The notes under the pieces were generated by a model. That model had not been told where the DNA came from and did no database searches. It worked only from the letters and a program-made list of their open reading frames with translations. 25,898 nt of DNA from CAZFYZ01 sp964523735 (GTDB lineage: Bacteria > Armatimonadota > UBA5829): the NCBI GenBank assembly GCA_964523735.1, contig CAZFYZ010000048.1:1-25898 (forward strand), in the 5' to 3' direction. Positions within the stretch are counted from its first letter, which is position 1, and every line of letters begins with the position of its first letter. Below are positions 1 to 7,225 of the stretch, one piece after another. Both the position numbers and the translations under genes were made by a program.

Positions 1-30
1 TATGCGTCGGAGGGCAGTCTGCACCGACGC

Positions 31-103
31 TAGCTCCCGGCCTCTGCCACCACGCCCGCTCCTGCTTCGGTGCAAAAGGCCTCCCGAAGCATCCGCTGAC
101 GCC
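31..103. repeat. Hairpin repeat block, copy 1
   Basis: This block begins with the word TAGCTCCCGGCC (31-42) and continues with a segment (58-103) containing the inverted pair GCTTCGG ... CCGAAGC around an A-rich loop. Almost the same two segments recur at 281-309 and 361-407. The stem resembles the perfect palindrome found in the 5' end of actE (16706-16730), so these may be members of one interspersed family. Confidence 0.65.
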
Positions 104-240
104 CGCCATCCACGCAACACACTTACAGAGTCGGAGGCACGAGTCTTCGCAGTCACGTGGGGGCATCTTTCGACGTGCTCAAGATGAACGGTTGTGGGCT
201 CGTGCTTAGCTGAATGCGTGTCTCATGGGACGCGCCCCGC

Positions 241-350
241 CCAACCCAAAACTCAAAACTCAAAACTCACAACCCGCCCTTAGCTCCCGGCCACTGCCAC
301 CACGCCCGCCTTCCCCAATTCATAATTCGTAATTCATAACTCGTAATTCG
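241..350. repeat. Simple repeats of AACTCAAA and AATTCATA/AATTCGTA type
   Basis: The word AACTCAAA is iterated around 248-268 and again at 462-482. Alternating AATTCATA and AATTCGTA words fill 317-350. These are low-complexity, non-coding tracts that interrupt the GC-rich background, and no protein or RNA function is apparent. Confidence 0.6.
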
Positions 351-407
351 CCCGCTCCCCCGCTCCTGCTTCGGTGCAAAAAGCCTCCCGAAGCATGCGC
401 TCACGCC
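281..407. repeat. Hairpin repeat block, copy 2
   Basis: This is the second copy of the block at 31-103. The TAGCTCCCGGCC word is at 281-292 and the GCTTCGG ... CCGAAGC hairpin segment at 361-407. The two parts are separated by an AATTC-word simple repeat that copy 1 lacks. Differences from copy 1 are a few substitutions. Confidence 0.6.
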
Positions 408-703
408 GCTGGCCATCACAAACCTCAAACCACAAATGCGCTGAAGCGCGACCCCCCCAACTCAAAACTCAAAACTCAAAACCAAAGGCATCCCCAACTC
501 CTAGCTCCCAACCCCTTGCTAAATCCCCGTGAACAAGATTTAGCTGAAATATCCCGCCAGTACGGAGTACTTTTTGCCCTCTGAAGCGACTTGTAATTAT
601 GGGAGGCAAACATCCGTTCGCACTCTGTCCCCCTCCCTTCCCTTCAGCGTAATCAAGTCATTCAGCGGTTCAGCGTTTCAGAACCCACCCACTTCCAAAC
701 CAA

Positions 704-921
704 AGGAGCCCCCCAAATATGTCTTTCGCGCTTTCGCCCCTTCGCGTTTTCGCGATTATGTCCCTTCTCAAAGGAGCTTCCCCAAGATGCCTTTTCTGGC
801 TTTCTAACTTTCTGGCTTTCGCGATAGGAGTCCCTTCCCTTCTGAAAGAAGCTTTCCCAAAATGTCTTTCTGGCTTTCGCTCATTTCGGGGTTTCGCGAT
901 AAGAGCCCCTTCCCTTCCAGC
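704..921. repeat. Three degenerate tandem copies of a 68-75 bp unit
   Basis: Three units begin at about 704, 772 and 847. Each starts with AGGAGC or AGAAGC followed by CCCCAA-like and ATGTCTTT-like words, then a run rich in CTTTCG, and ends with TTTCGCGAT and a TCCCTTC word. The spacing is 68 then 75 bases. Plus-strand frames can be read through it, but they have low-complexity composition and no family resemblance, so I treat it as non-coding. Confidence 0.55.
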
Positions 922-987
922 CCCACAAATCGCAACTCGCCAGACGAACTCCTCCCCACGCTTGCAGCAAGCACGAGTTCGTTCCGC

Positions 988-2172
988 TCAGTTGAGGGTT
1001 CGGAGGTCCTTCGCGAACGGCCCGAGCACTTCCGGGCCGGTCTGGGTCATCGCAACGTTATCCTCGATGCGTATTCCCCCCATTTCAGGCAGATATACGC
1101 CGGGCTCGACGGTGTGGAACATGCCCGTGTCGATCTGTTCGCGTCCGCCTGGGAGGAGCACTGGGGTCGGCTCGTGGTAGCCGAAACCCAGCCCGTGGCC
1201 GGTAACGTGGAAGAAGCCGTGCTCGAAGCCTGCGTCTCGGATGACCGACCGCGCCGCTTCATCGACAACACCCGTCTTGACCCCCGGGCGAATCGCGTTG
1301 ATCGCGGCTTCCTGTGCACCGAGCACAGCCTGGTACACATCGAGTTGAAGCTGGCTCGGGGTTCCTGCGACCCGGACGCGCGTCCGATCGCTCCAGAACC
1401 CGTCCGCGACCACCGCGAGTTCAAGCAGCGCCAGGTCGCCGGATTCCAGCTTGCGGTGGGTGGAGATTTCCATAGGCCGGTAGCCGAGGGCTGTTTCCGC
1501 CGCGCCTGTAGAGCATTGCGCAAAAGCGCGTACGCGCTTCGCGCCCTTGTGGCCGCTGCCCTTGAGCATTACCGCCCGCTCGACCGCCGTCACAATCTCC
1601 AGCCCGCTGATTCCCACATCGGCGACACTGAAGAACTCTTCCAGCCCGAACGCGGCGGCCTCACAGGCTATGCGCAACTTCTCGACCTCTATCGATGTCT
1701 TGCGCGCGCGAAGTTGACGGAGCGCGTCTGTCGCGTCGACAAGCGCTTCCGTGCCAAACACGCTCTCCAGCATGCCGCGAGTGGCCGATGCAGGGACAGC
1801 AGGCTCGGCGGCGTTCCAGGGTGGGGCGACGGCCTCGAAGCTTCCCTCATGGCCGACTCGACTCCAGCCCTTACCGGCCGAGGCCTGCCTCAAAGCGTCA
1901 GCGATGGCTTCGTAGGGGTTAGGCGAGCCCAGAACGCCGAACTTGAACGTCACGATGCGGCCCTGCCAGAGGTCTGCTGCGGTCTCGGCCTCCTCGCAAT
2001 GGGGGACGACTATGGTTGGCTCTCCGTCGGCGGGAAACAGCACGAACGACCAGCCATTCAGCGGCCAGCACCCGCTCAGCAGGAGCACGTTCTCCGGCAG
2101 GCGGCAGACGAGCGCGTCGAGCGTGCGCACGTGCATAACGCTCTTCACGTTGGTGAGTCTCTCGTTGTCCAT
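988..2172 (-). CDS. M24 family metallopeptidase (Xaa-Pro aminopeptidase/dipeptidase-like)
   Basis: This is a 394-aa protein with an N-terminal creatinase-like domain (about 1-130) and a C-terminal pita-bread catalytic domain (about 145-394). M24 enzymes remove N-terminal residues or split dipeptides next to proline using two metal ions in the cytosol. Visible ligands are D262 (SDRTR), H326 (GHGLGFGYHEP), E356 (HTVEPGVY) and E370 (GIRIEDN). The position of the first metal-binding Asp, eleven residues before D262, is Glu (E251). The ATG at 2172 is preceded by GGAGGGAAG. An upstream ATG at 2196 lies inside a repeat and lacks such a site. It is the last gene of the minus-strand group, 114 bases after the dehydrogenase. 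The substrate cannot be told from sequence, and a non-peptide hydrolase is possible. Confidence 0.88.
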   Translation of the reverse strand: MDNERLTNVKSVMHVRTLDALVCRLPENVLLLSGCWPLNGWSFVLFPADGEPTIVVPHCEEAETAADLWQGRIVTFKFGVLGSPNPYEAIADALRQASAGKGWSRVGHEGSFEAVAPPWNAAEPAVPASATRGMLESVFGTEALVDATDALRQLRARKTSIEVEKLRIACEAAAFGLEEFFSVADVGISGLEIVTAVERAVMLKGSGHKGAKRVRAFAQCSTGAAETALGYRPMEISTHRKLESGDLALLELAVVADGFWSDRTRVRVAGTPSQLQLDVYQAVLGAQEAAINAIRPGVKTGVVDEAARSVIRDAGFEHGFFHVTGHGLGFGYHEPTPVLLPGGREQIDTGMFHTVEPGVYLPEMGGIRIEDNVAMTQTGPEVLGPFAKDLRTLN

Positions 2173-2195
2173 CTTCCCTCCAGCAAAGCCAGTCA

Positions 2196-2265
2196 TGGGT
2201 CATGTGTTATGGGTCATGGAAGCCGCCCCACGACCCGCGACTCACGACCCATTACCCATGACCCA
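2196..2265. repeat. Inverted GGGTCATG-word repeat between two genes
   Basis: The left arm at 2196-2216 and the right arm at 2245-2265 are imperfect reverse complements of about 21 bases. Both are built from ATGGGTCATG words. The repeat fills most of the 114-base gap between the dehydrogenase stop and the M24 start. It could form a hairpin in the transcript, but there is no T-run. Confidence 0.55.
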
Positions 2266-2286
2266 ACGACACAAGGACGCTTGCCC

Positions 2287-3069
2287 CTACTCGGTCCAGT
2301 ACTTGGCGCCGGGCAGGCTGCCGTCCATAACATAGCCGCCGTCGATGACAAGCACCTGGCCGGTCATGTACCTAGCCTCTTCGGAGGCGAGATAGGTCGC
2401 GCCGGAGGCGATCCACTCAGGCTGCGCGATCTCCTGCAGCGGGATGCGCTGGTAGAGAGCCTCTTTGACCGCGGGGGTGTACATGGGGAGGGTCAACTCC
2501 GTGTAGGTCGCGCCTGGCTCGATGCAGTTGACGGTGATCTTGTGCGGTGCCAACTCCGTTGCGAGGGTGCGGCTGAAAGCTTCCATACCGCCCTTCGCAG
2601 CCGTATAGGCGCAGGCCTGCGGCTCGGAGAGCTGAGCGTGGATCGAGGAGATGTTCACGATTCTGCCGCCGCCGCCCTGGCTGATCATCTGCTTGGCCGC
2701 CTCACGGCAGTTGACGAAACAGCTCCGCAGGTTGTTGCGGAGAATCCTGTCCCAGTCTTCATCACTGGTGTCGATGGTGTAGGACTGAAGGATGATGCCG
2801 GCGTTGTTGACCATAATGTCCAGCCGGCCGAAGCTCGACACAGCCTTGGCCACAAATGCCTTCGCCGCCGCGCTGTCTGCCGCGTCTCCGGCGATCGAGA
2901 CGGCCTTTCCGCCTGCTGCCACGATGTCATCCACGACAGCCTGTGCTCCTGCCGCGTTGAGGTCAGCGACCACGACCGACGCGCCCTCAGCCGCGAAGCC
3001 TTTGGCGATTGCCTTGCCAATTCCCGATGCCGAACCAGTTACTACAGCTACCTTGTTTGCGAGTCTCAC
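2287..3069 (-). CDS. Short-chain dehydrogenase/reductase (SDR family)
   Basis: This is a 260-aa classical SDR. It shows the cofactor motif TGSASGIG (11-18), NNAG (88-91), the catalytic Ser in NISS (about 142) and the YxxxK pair Y155/K159. The C-terminal TGQVLVIDGGY strand is also typical. An Asp at the end of the second strand (VVVADLN, D36) favours NAD(H) over NADP(H). Such enzymes oxidise or reduce alcohols, polyols, sugars or 3-oxoacyl compounds, and the substrate here is unknown. The start is GTG at 3069 with AGGGG eight bases upstream. It lies 14 bases after the GntR gene on the same strand, so the two are almost certainly co-transcribed and the regulator may control this step. Confidence 0.93.
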   Translation of the reverse strand: MRLANKVAVVTGSASGIGKAIAKGFAAEGASVVVADLNAAGAQAVVDDIVAAGGKAVSIAGDAADSAAAKAFVAKAVSSFGRLDIMVNNAGIILQSYTIDTSDEDWDRILRNNLRSCFVNCREAAKQMISQGGGGRIVNISSIHAQLSEPQACAYTAAKGGMEAFSRTLATELAPHKITVNCIEPGATYTELTLPMYTPAVKEALYQRIPLQEIAQPEWIASGATYLASEEARYMTGQVLVIDGGYVMDGSLPGAKYWTE

Positions 3070-3083
3070 TATGAAGCCCCTTT

Positions 3084-3755
3084 CTATTCCGTTGAGAATG
3101 GGATGTTATGGATTACTCCATCAAGTGCTTTGGAGACGTGCGATCTCATTGCTTCAGCCGCTGCCGCCGCGTCCTTGCGCTTTAGAGCAGCCAGCACTTT
3201 CTCGTGCTCCTCGACGGCCTGCTTGGCCCGTTCGAACTCCTGCCCGACTTCCCTGCGGAAGAAGCTGACGAGGTTGTTGAGGTTCGAGAGAATCTTCTGC
3301 AGTCTCTTGTTTCCGCTGCGTTCGACTATCAACTGATGCAGCTGAGCATCGAACTCAAACGCGGGCTCGGGATCGTCAACGCTCAGCGCCGCCTTTGCCT
3401 TGCCGGCCAGTGTCTCAAGATTCCTGATGTCGCGCTCGGAGAATCTGGTCGCAGCTCGCGAGGCAGCCAGGCCCTCGAGGATCGCGCGGATCTCGTAGAG
3501 TTCAGCGGCATCCTGACGGCTGAGCTGCTTTACACGAATGCCCTTCCGAGGCATGAGTTCGACGAGTTCGTCCTGCGCCAGTCTCCTCATAGCCTCGCGA
3601 ACCGGTGTGCGGCTAACGCCCAACTCGGCCGCGAACTGCTCCTCGGTTATCCGCGTGCCAGGGGTCAGAACGCCCGAGACTATCTGCTCAGTCAGGATGT
3701 CATAGACCCGGCTGTCTATGTTGCGTTGGTCCAGTTGTTTCAGTCCCAGCCTCAT
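3084..3755 (-). CDS. GntR family transcriptional regulator with FCD ligand domain
   Basis: This is a 223-aa protein. A winged helix-turn-helix occupies about 10-78 (core AAELGVSRTPVREAMRRL). An FadR C-terminal-like (FCD) all-helical domain spans about 85-212. The likely metal ligands of the FCD pocket are present: D136, H140, H184 and H206. FCD regulators usually repress nearby catabolic genes and release DNA on binding an organic acid or sugar acid. The ATG at 3755 has GGAG eight bases upstream. It sits between the E1 beta gene and the SDR gene on the same strand, so it is a reasonable candidate regulator of the whole minus-strand block, though the effector is unknown. Confidence 0.93.
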   Translation of the reverse strand: MRLGLKQLDQRNIDSRVYDILTEQIVSGVLTPGTRITEEQFAAELGVSRTPVREAMRRLAQDELVELMPRKGIRVKQLSRQDAAELYEIRAILEGLAASRAATRFSERDIRNLETLAGKAKAALSVDDPEPAFEFDAQLHQLIVERSGNKRLQKILSNLNNLVSFFRREVGQEFERAKQAVEEHEKVLAALKRKDAAAAAEAMRSHVSKALDGVIHNIPFSTE

Positions 3756-3799
3756 TCAAGTCTCCAGTGATCTGCACAAGGTATGCTGTATTCGCATTC

Positions 3800-3808
3800 A
3801 TTGTAACA
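3800..3808 (-). promoter_or_regulatory. Possible extended -10 promoter for gntR-SDR
   Basis: Read on the minus strand, TGTTACAAT matches the extended -10 pattern TGnTAnAAT with one deviation. The start would be near 3793, leaving a leader of about 38 bases before gntR. No clear -35 hexamer is visible. It would give gntR-SDR a promoter separate from the E1 genes, whose stop is at 3827. Confidence 0.35.
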
Positions 3809-3826
3809 CAGCGGCTTTATAACATC

Positions 3827-4813
3827 CTAGACGCAACCACTGACGACGCTCCGGACGGCGTTCTCTATATCGTCCTCCCCGGGAATCACGAAGTTCTCAA
3901 GAGGCGGGCTAAACGGGATGGGTGTGTCCTTGGCGCAGACCCTGACAACGGGCGCGTCCAAGTAGTCGAAGCAATCGTTCGAGATTCTTGCGGCGATCTC
4001 AGCCGCTGCACCACATGTGAATGGCCCCTCGTCCACAATCACCGCGCGACCGGTCTTACGCACCGAGGTGAAGATGGTCTCCCAATCCATCGGCACAAGC
4101 GTGCGTGGGTCCAGTACTTCCACATCGATGCCCTGCGCGGACAGTCTCTCGGCGACAGCGAGCGCTCTACTCACCATGAGTGAGATAGCTACAATCGTGA
4201 CGTGTCTGCCCTCGCGCTTGATGTCAGCGGTCCCGAGTGGGATCGTGAAGTCGCCATCGGGCACTTCGCCTTTGTCAGGATACAGCTTCTTGTGCTCGAA
4301 GAATATGACCGGGTTGTCGTCGCGGATCGCGGTCTTGAGCAGGCCCTTGCAGTCGGCCGGAGTGGATGGAGCGACCACATAGAGGCCCGGCGTGTGCATC
4401 ATCCATGCGTGCAGGCTCTGCGAGTGTTGGGCTGCTGTCGAACCGCGTGCGCCGATGGTCGTTCGGATTACGAGCGGTGCTCGAACCTTGCCGCCCGACA
4501 TATACCTTGCCTTGGCTATCTGGTTTGCCAGTTGGTCCATGGCCGGGGCGATGAAGTCGCCGAACATGAGCTCAGCGATGGGTCTGCCGCCGACTACGGC
4601 TGCCCCGAGTGCCGCGCCAACAAACCCGTTCTCCGAGATGGGAGTGTCGCGTACCCGCTCATCGCCGAACTCCTCCCACAGCCCCTTGGTGACGTTGTAG
4701 ATCCCGCCGTAGGGTCCCACGTCCTCGCCCATCACGAAGACTCGCGGGTCCGCCAGCATCTCCTCGCGCAGGGCCTCGTTGAGCGCCTCGGCTTGGCTGA
4801 TGCGTCTAGACAT
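3827..4813 (-). CDS. pdhB: 2-oxoacid dehydrogenase E1 component, beta subunit
   Basis: This is a 328-aa transketolase-like E1 beta subunit. With E1 alpha it forms the thiamine diphosphate-dependent decarboxylase of pyruvate, acetoin or branched-chain 2-oxoacid dehydrogenase complexes. Typical signatures are visible: the N-terminal ALNEALREEM helix, VFVMGEDVGPYGG, FGDERVRDTPISENGFVGAALGAA, the FFEHKKLY stretch and LDPRTLVPMDWE. The length matches the usual 320-330 residues. The ATG at 4813 has GGAGG seven bases upstream and overlaps the end of E1 alpha by eight bases, so the two are translationally coupled. A longer frame to 4903 exists but only reads through the end of E1 alpha. Whether the substrate is pyruvate or acetoin cannot be decided without the missing E2 gene. 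Confidence 0.92.
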   Translation of the reverse strand: MSRRISQAEALNEALREEMLADPRVFVMGEDVGPYGGIYNVTKGLWEEFGDERVRDTPISENGFVGAALGAAVVGGRPIAELMFGDFIAPAMDQLANQIAKARYMSGGKVRAPLVIRTTIGARGSTAAQHSQSLHAWMMHTPGLYVVAPSTPADCKGLLKTAIRDDNPVIFFEHKKLYPDKGEVPDGDFTIPLGTADIKREGRHVTIVAISLMVSRALAVAERLSAQGIDVEVLDPRTLVPMDWETIFTSVRKTGRAVIVDEGPFTCGAAAEIAARISNDCFDYLDAPVVRVCAKDTPIPFSPPLENFVIPGEDDIENAVRSVVSGCV

Positions 4814-5786
4814 AGACGTCCTCCAAGGCAGAGTTGATATCCGGCCAGGGCTGCGCCTCAGCCCATTCCTGAGCGGCCGCCATCTCGGCTGCGGCGTCAT
4901 CAAGAATCGTCTGATTCTCCTGCTCTGAGAGAATTCCGGCGTCCAAGAGTCTCTTGCCGCAGACTATGATGGGACAGCGTTTCTTCCACTCCTCGAGCTC
5001 GCCCTTGGGCCGGTACCTGGCGGGGTCGCCTGCGTGATGGCCGAGCCAGCGGTAGACCTTGCATTCGATAAGGCTTGGCCCGCCGCCTGCTCTAGCTCGA
5101 TCGATTGCGCGCCTGGCGGCTTGGTGCACGGCCTCGACGTCACAGCCATCGACGACCTCGCCGGGCATGCCGTAGGCCGATGCGCGGACTGCAATGTCCT
5201 TGATGTTCTGGTGCCGATCCTGTCGGACGGATATGCCGTAGAGGTTGTTCTCACAGACGAAGACTACCGGGAGCTGCCAGAGAGATGCGAGGTTCAGTCC
5301 CTCGTGGAACATGCCCTGGTTTGAGGCGGAGTCACCGAAGAAACACGCGACGACACCACCGCTTCTACTCATCTTCAGCCACAGACCAGCGCCGGCAGCG
5401 ATGGGAATTCCGGCGCCAACAATGCCGTTCGCGCCCACGATGCCGTGGGACAGGTCCGCGATGTGCATCGACCCGCCCTTCCCCTTGCAGTAGCCAGTCG
5501 AGCGGCCCATGATCTCGGCCATCATCAGCTTTGGATCACCGCCCTTGGCCAAAAAGTGGCCGTGTCCGCGGTGGGTGCTGGTGACGCAATCGGAGTCGCC
5601 GAGGTTCTCACAAACGCCAACCGCGACGGCTTCCTGGCCGATGTAGAGATGCGCCAGCCCGGGCATGAGTGCGGCGTGATAGACGTCTCTGACACGCTCC
5701 TCGAATGCGCGCAGGCGGACGACCTGCCGGTACATGCCCAGCAGGTGCTCGATCTCTACTGTTCTTTCTCTAACAGTCTGAGTCAT
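4806..5786 (-). CDS. pdhA: 2-oxoacid dehydrogenase E1 component, alpha subunit
   Basis: This is a 326-aa E1 alpha subunit carrying the thiamine diphosphate site. It shows RGHGHFLAKG (73-82), CKGKGGSMHI (100-109) and the cofactor motif from GDS (151-153) to the paired Asn in CENN (180-181). The usual motif begins GDG, so Gly to Ser at 153 is a small deviation. CKGKGGSMHI and the overall length fit pyruvate or acetoin dehydrogenase E1 alpha. The ATG at 5786 has AGGA six bases upstream. It follows the transporter gene by 120 bases, a gap holding an inverted repeat, and overlaps E1 beta. No lipoyl E2 or E3 gene follows, so the subunits must work with partners encoded elsewhere. Confidence 0.92.
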   Translation of the reverse strand: MTQTVRERTVEIEHLLGMYRQVVRLRAFEERVRDVYHAALMPGLAHLYIGQEAVAVGVCENLGDSDCVTSTHRGHGHFLAKGGDPKLMMAEIMGRSTGYCKGKGGSMHIADLSHGIVGANGIVGAGIPIAAGAGLWLKMSRSGGVVACFFGDSASNQGMFHEGLNLASLWQLPVVFVCENNLYGISVRQDRHQNIKDIAVRASAYGMPGEVVDGCDVEAVHQAARRAIDRARAGGGPSLIECKVYRWLGHHAGDPARYRPKGELEEWKKRCPIIVCGKRLLDAGILSEQENQTILDDAAAEMAAAQEWAEAQPWPDINSALEDVYV

Positions 5787-5836
5787 TGGGTCCTGTCTGA
5801 GGCAGTTGCGATAGATCGCTCTTCCCGCGATCCGCA

Positions 5837-5891
5837 GTTGTGGCAGGCGTCTCCGACGCCTCCCTGGGGCGTCAGAGACGCCCGCTACAAC
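5837..5891. repeat. Inverted pair of ~24-bp interspersed repeats
   Basis: The units at 5837-5860 and 5868-5891 are reverse complements with three differences in 24 positions. They are separated by seven bases and would fold into a long hairpin between the transporter and E1 alpha genes. The core word is GGCGTCTCYGACGCC. Related units occur at 21307-21389 and 25070-25093. Confidence 0.75.
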
Positions 5892-5906
5892 TCCATCGCA
5901 ACAGCC

Positions 5907-6926
5907 CTATCTTAAGCTGTTTGCGTATCCTATAAGGGCGATCGAGACGATGATAACGGTCAGCCCCGTCCACATCGTGCGCATGGGTGTGCCTTTGCCC
6001 TCTCGCCACTCGCCGAAGAGTATCCCCCAGATGCTGGAGATCAGAATGGATGTCCCCATGAAGAGCGCCCAGCCCGCCGAATTGCCGAGATCACCCATCC
6101 TCAGAACCGCTCTGCCGAACAGCGCGACGGATGACATCCAGAGAACACCCATCAAAAGCCCGAGGAACCAGTGACTTGCTGACCCCGGTGCTCGGTAGAG
6201 CTTCCAGGTCTTGTTCTTGGTGAGCTGGACTATCCAGTAGAGTGCGTTGACGACAAATCCGCCAAACAGTACCACCACCCACACCGGATCCTTGACCGCT
6301 GCAGCAGTAGCGCCGAGTTTCGTCGCGGCGTCCACGATTGCCCCGGCCTTTGCCTGCCCGATGTTGATGAACGAGAGGAGTATTGCGGAAAGAATGCAGT
6401 ACGTTATGCCCTTAGCGTAGGAGGTTCGGGTCGAGCTCTGCTCAGACACAGACTGTGTCTTGGCCTGCCGGTCCTTGCGCATTCCGGCTATCGCGCATAT
6501 AACAACCCCAATCGTCAGCAGGATGATACCTGCAGTCGCGGTCTGACCATAGTTCTTGCCGAATATCTGCGGGTCTCCAACCATTGGCACGAACGAGCCA
6601 ACAGCAATAGACCCACCGAGGCAGATAGCGAACGAGAGGCTGATCCCTACGGCAGCTATCGCCTCGCCCAAAGCGACGATGCCCAGCCCCCAGAGAATCC
6701 CGTAGAAGAAGACGGTTCCGACTTCACCCCATCCTGCATTGGCGAAGACGGCGCCCAGGTCGCCCACCGTTACCAGAGCTATGGACCAGGGAAAGATCAG
6801 AAGTGCGGTCGAAAGCCAGATAATCCACACGTTCTCCGGAGCCCACTTCAGGGTCTTCTTCATCGGCACCGCGTAGCTGCCATTGAGAAGACCGGCGACC
6901 AATCCTAGAACGAATCCCAATCCCAT
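5907..6926 (-). CDS. RhaT-family sugar/H+ symporter (drug/metabolite transporter fold)
   Basis: This is a 339-aa integral membrane protein with about ten hydrophobic helices and short loops. It resembles the L-rhamnose/proton symporter RhaT, with the family-typical start (GLVAGLLNGSYAVPMK), LGEAIAAVGISLSFAICLGG, GKNYGQTATAGI and a C-terminal SSIWGILFGEWR segment. It is expected to import a sugar or related compound across the inner membrane. Rhamnose is not proven and no rhamnose pathway genes are nearby. The ATG at 6926 has GGAGG six bases upstream. A longer frame from 6965 lacks a good site. It is the first gene of the minus-strand block, behind a consensus-like promoter. Confidence 0.85.
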   Translation of the reverse strand: MGLGFVLGLVAGLLNGSYAVPMKKTLKWAPENVWIIWLSTALLIFPWSIALVTVGDLGAVFANAGWGEVGTVFFYGILWGLGIVALGEAIAAVGISLSFAICLGGSIAVGSFVPMVGDPQIFGKNYGQTATAGIILLTIGVVICAIAGMRKDRQAKTQSVSEQSSTRTSYAKGITYCILSAILLSFINIGQAKAGAIVDAATKLGATAAAVKDPVWVVVLFGGFVVNALYWIVQLTKNKTWKLYRAPGSASHWFLGLLMGVLWMSSVALFGRAVLRMGDLGNSAGWALFMGTSILISSIWGILFGEWREGKGTPMRTMWTGLTVIIVSIALIGYANSLR

Positions 6927-6988
6927 GCTGCCCTCCAGGGGTTGTTCGATGCGGACCTTCAACACCTTGTGCGAAGTCTCTTGTACAC

Positions 6989-7016
6989 ATTATGCACTAT
7001 ATTGCGCAGATGTCAA
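6989..7016 (-). promoter_or_regulatory. Sigma-70-type promoter of the transporter/E1 block
   Basis: On the minus strand there is a perfect TTGACA (7016-7011), a 16-base spacer and CATAAT (6994-6989). This places the start near 6982, about 56 bases before the transporter ATG. A TGTACA palindrome (6982-6987) lies just downstream of the -10 at the expected start. It is a plausible but unproven operator for the GntR protein encoded further down the block. Confidence 0.6.
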
Positions 7017-7093
7017 GGCTTCGGCGGCAGAGCTTAGGCACTAAGACCAAGTATGGTGAGGGAACGAGGCTGAGCACCTGCGTCCCAGAGTTC

Positions 7094-7165
7094 CACAAGC
7101 CAGAGTTCCCTTGCAGCCAGCGAGCCGGAATATCCGGCAGGCCCCCGCGGGAACTCTGTCTTGTG
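7094..7165. repeat. 17-bp inverted repeat with nested hairpin
   Basis: The arms at 7094-7110 and 7149-7165 are reverse complements with one mismatch. The 38-base loop holds a second perfect hairpin (GCCGGA ATA TCCGGC, 7124-7138). The structure lies about 50 bases upstream of the extended -10 of the ACIII operon. No T-run follows on either side, so it does not look like an intrinsic terminator. It may be an interspersed element or a regulatory cruciform. Confidence 0.7.
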
Positions 7166-7216
7166 CAGCCCTGTCAGGCCGGTTGTCAACGTCGTTCCCG
7201 CAGCATTTGGGGCTGC

Positions 7217-7225
7217 TGGTATAAT
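7217..7225 (+). promoter_or_regulatory. Extended -10 promoter of the ACIII-oxidase operon
   Basis: TGGTATAAT is a perfect extended -10 (TGnTATAAT). No good -35 sits at the usual distance, as is common with extended -10 promoters. Transcription would start near 7232, giving a leader of about 100 bases before actB. The same word is used upstream of rsmG on the other strand. Confidence 0.5.

Larger units (their letters stand above)
1..987. other. Repeat-rich intergenic region without a convincing gene
   Basis: No reading frame here has a ribosome binding site plus recognisable protein features. The short frames that exist are made of the repeats themselves. The stretch holds two copies of a hairpin-bearing block, A/C-rich simple repeats, and three degenerate tandem copies of a 68-75 bp pyrimidine-rich unit, all listed separately. 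It lies downstream of the M24 peptidase gene, which stops at 988. I see no clear rho-independent terminator for that gene. Confidence 0.7.

Noticed and set aside
2..187. Short plus-strand frame at the window edge
   Set aside because: It consists of the hairpin repeat block seen again at 281-407 and has no ribosome binding site or protein pattern.
862..3336. An 824-codon plus-strand open frame covering three minus-strand genes
   Set aside because: It is the GC-driven shadow of the M24 and SDR genes and the end of gntR, all of which show clear catalytic or binding motifs on the other strand.
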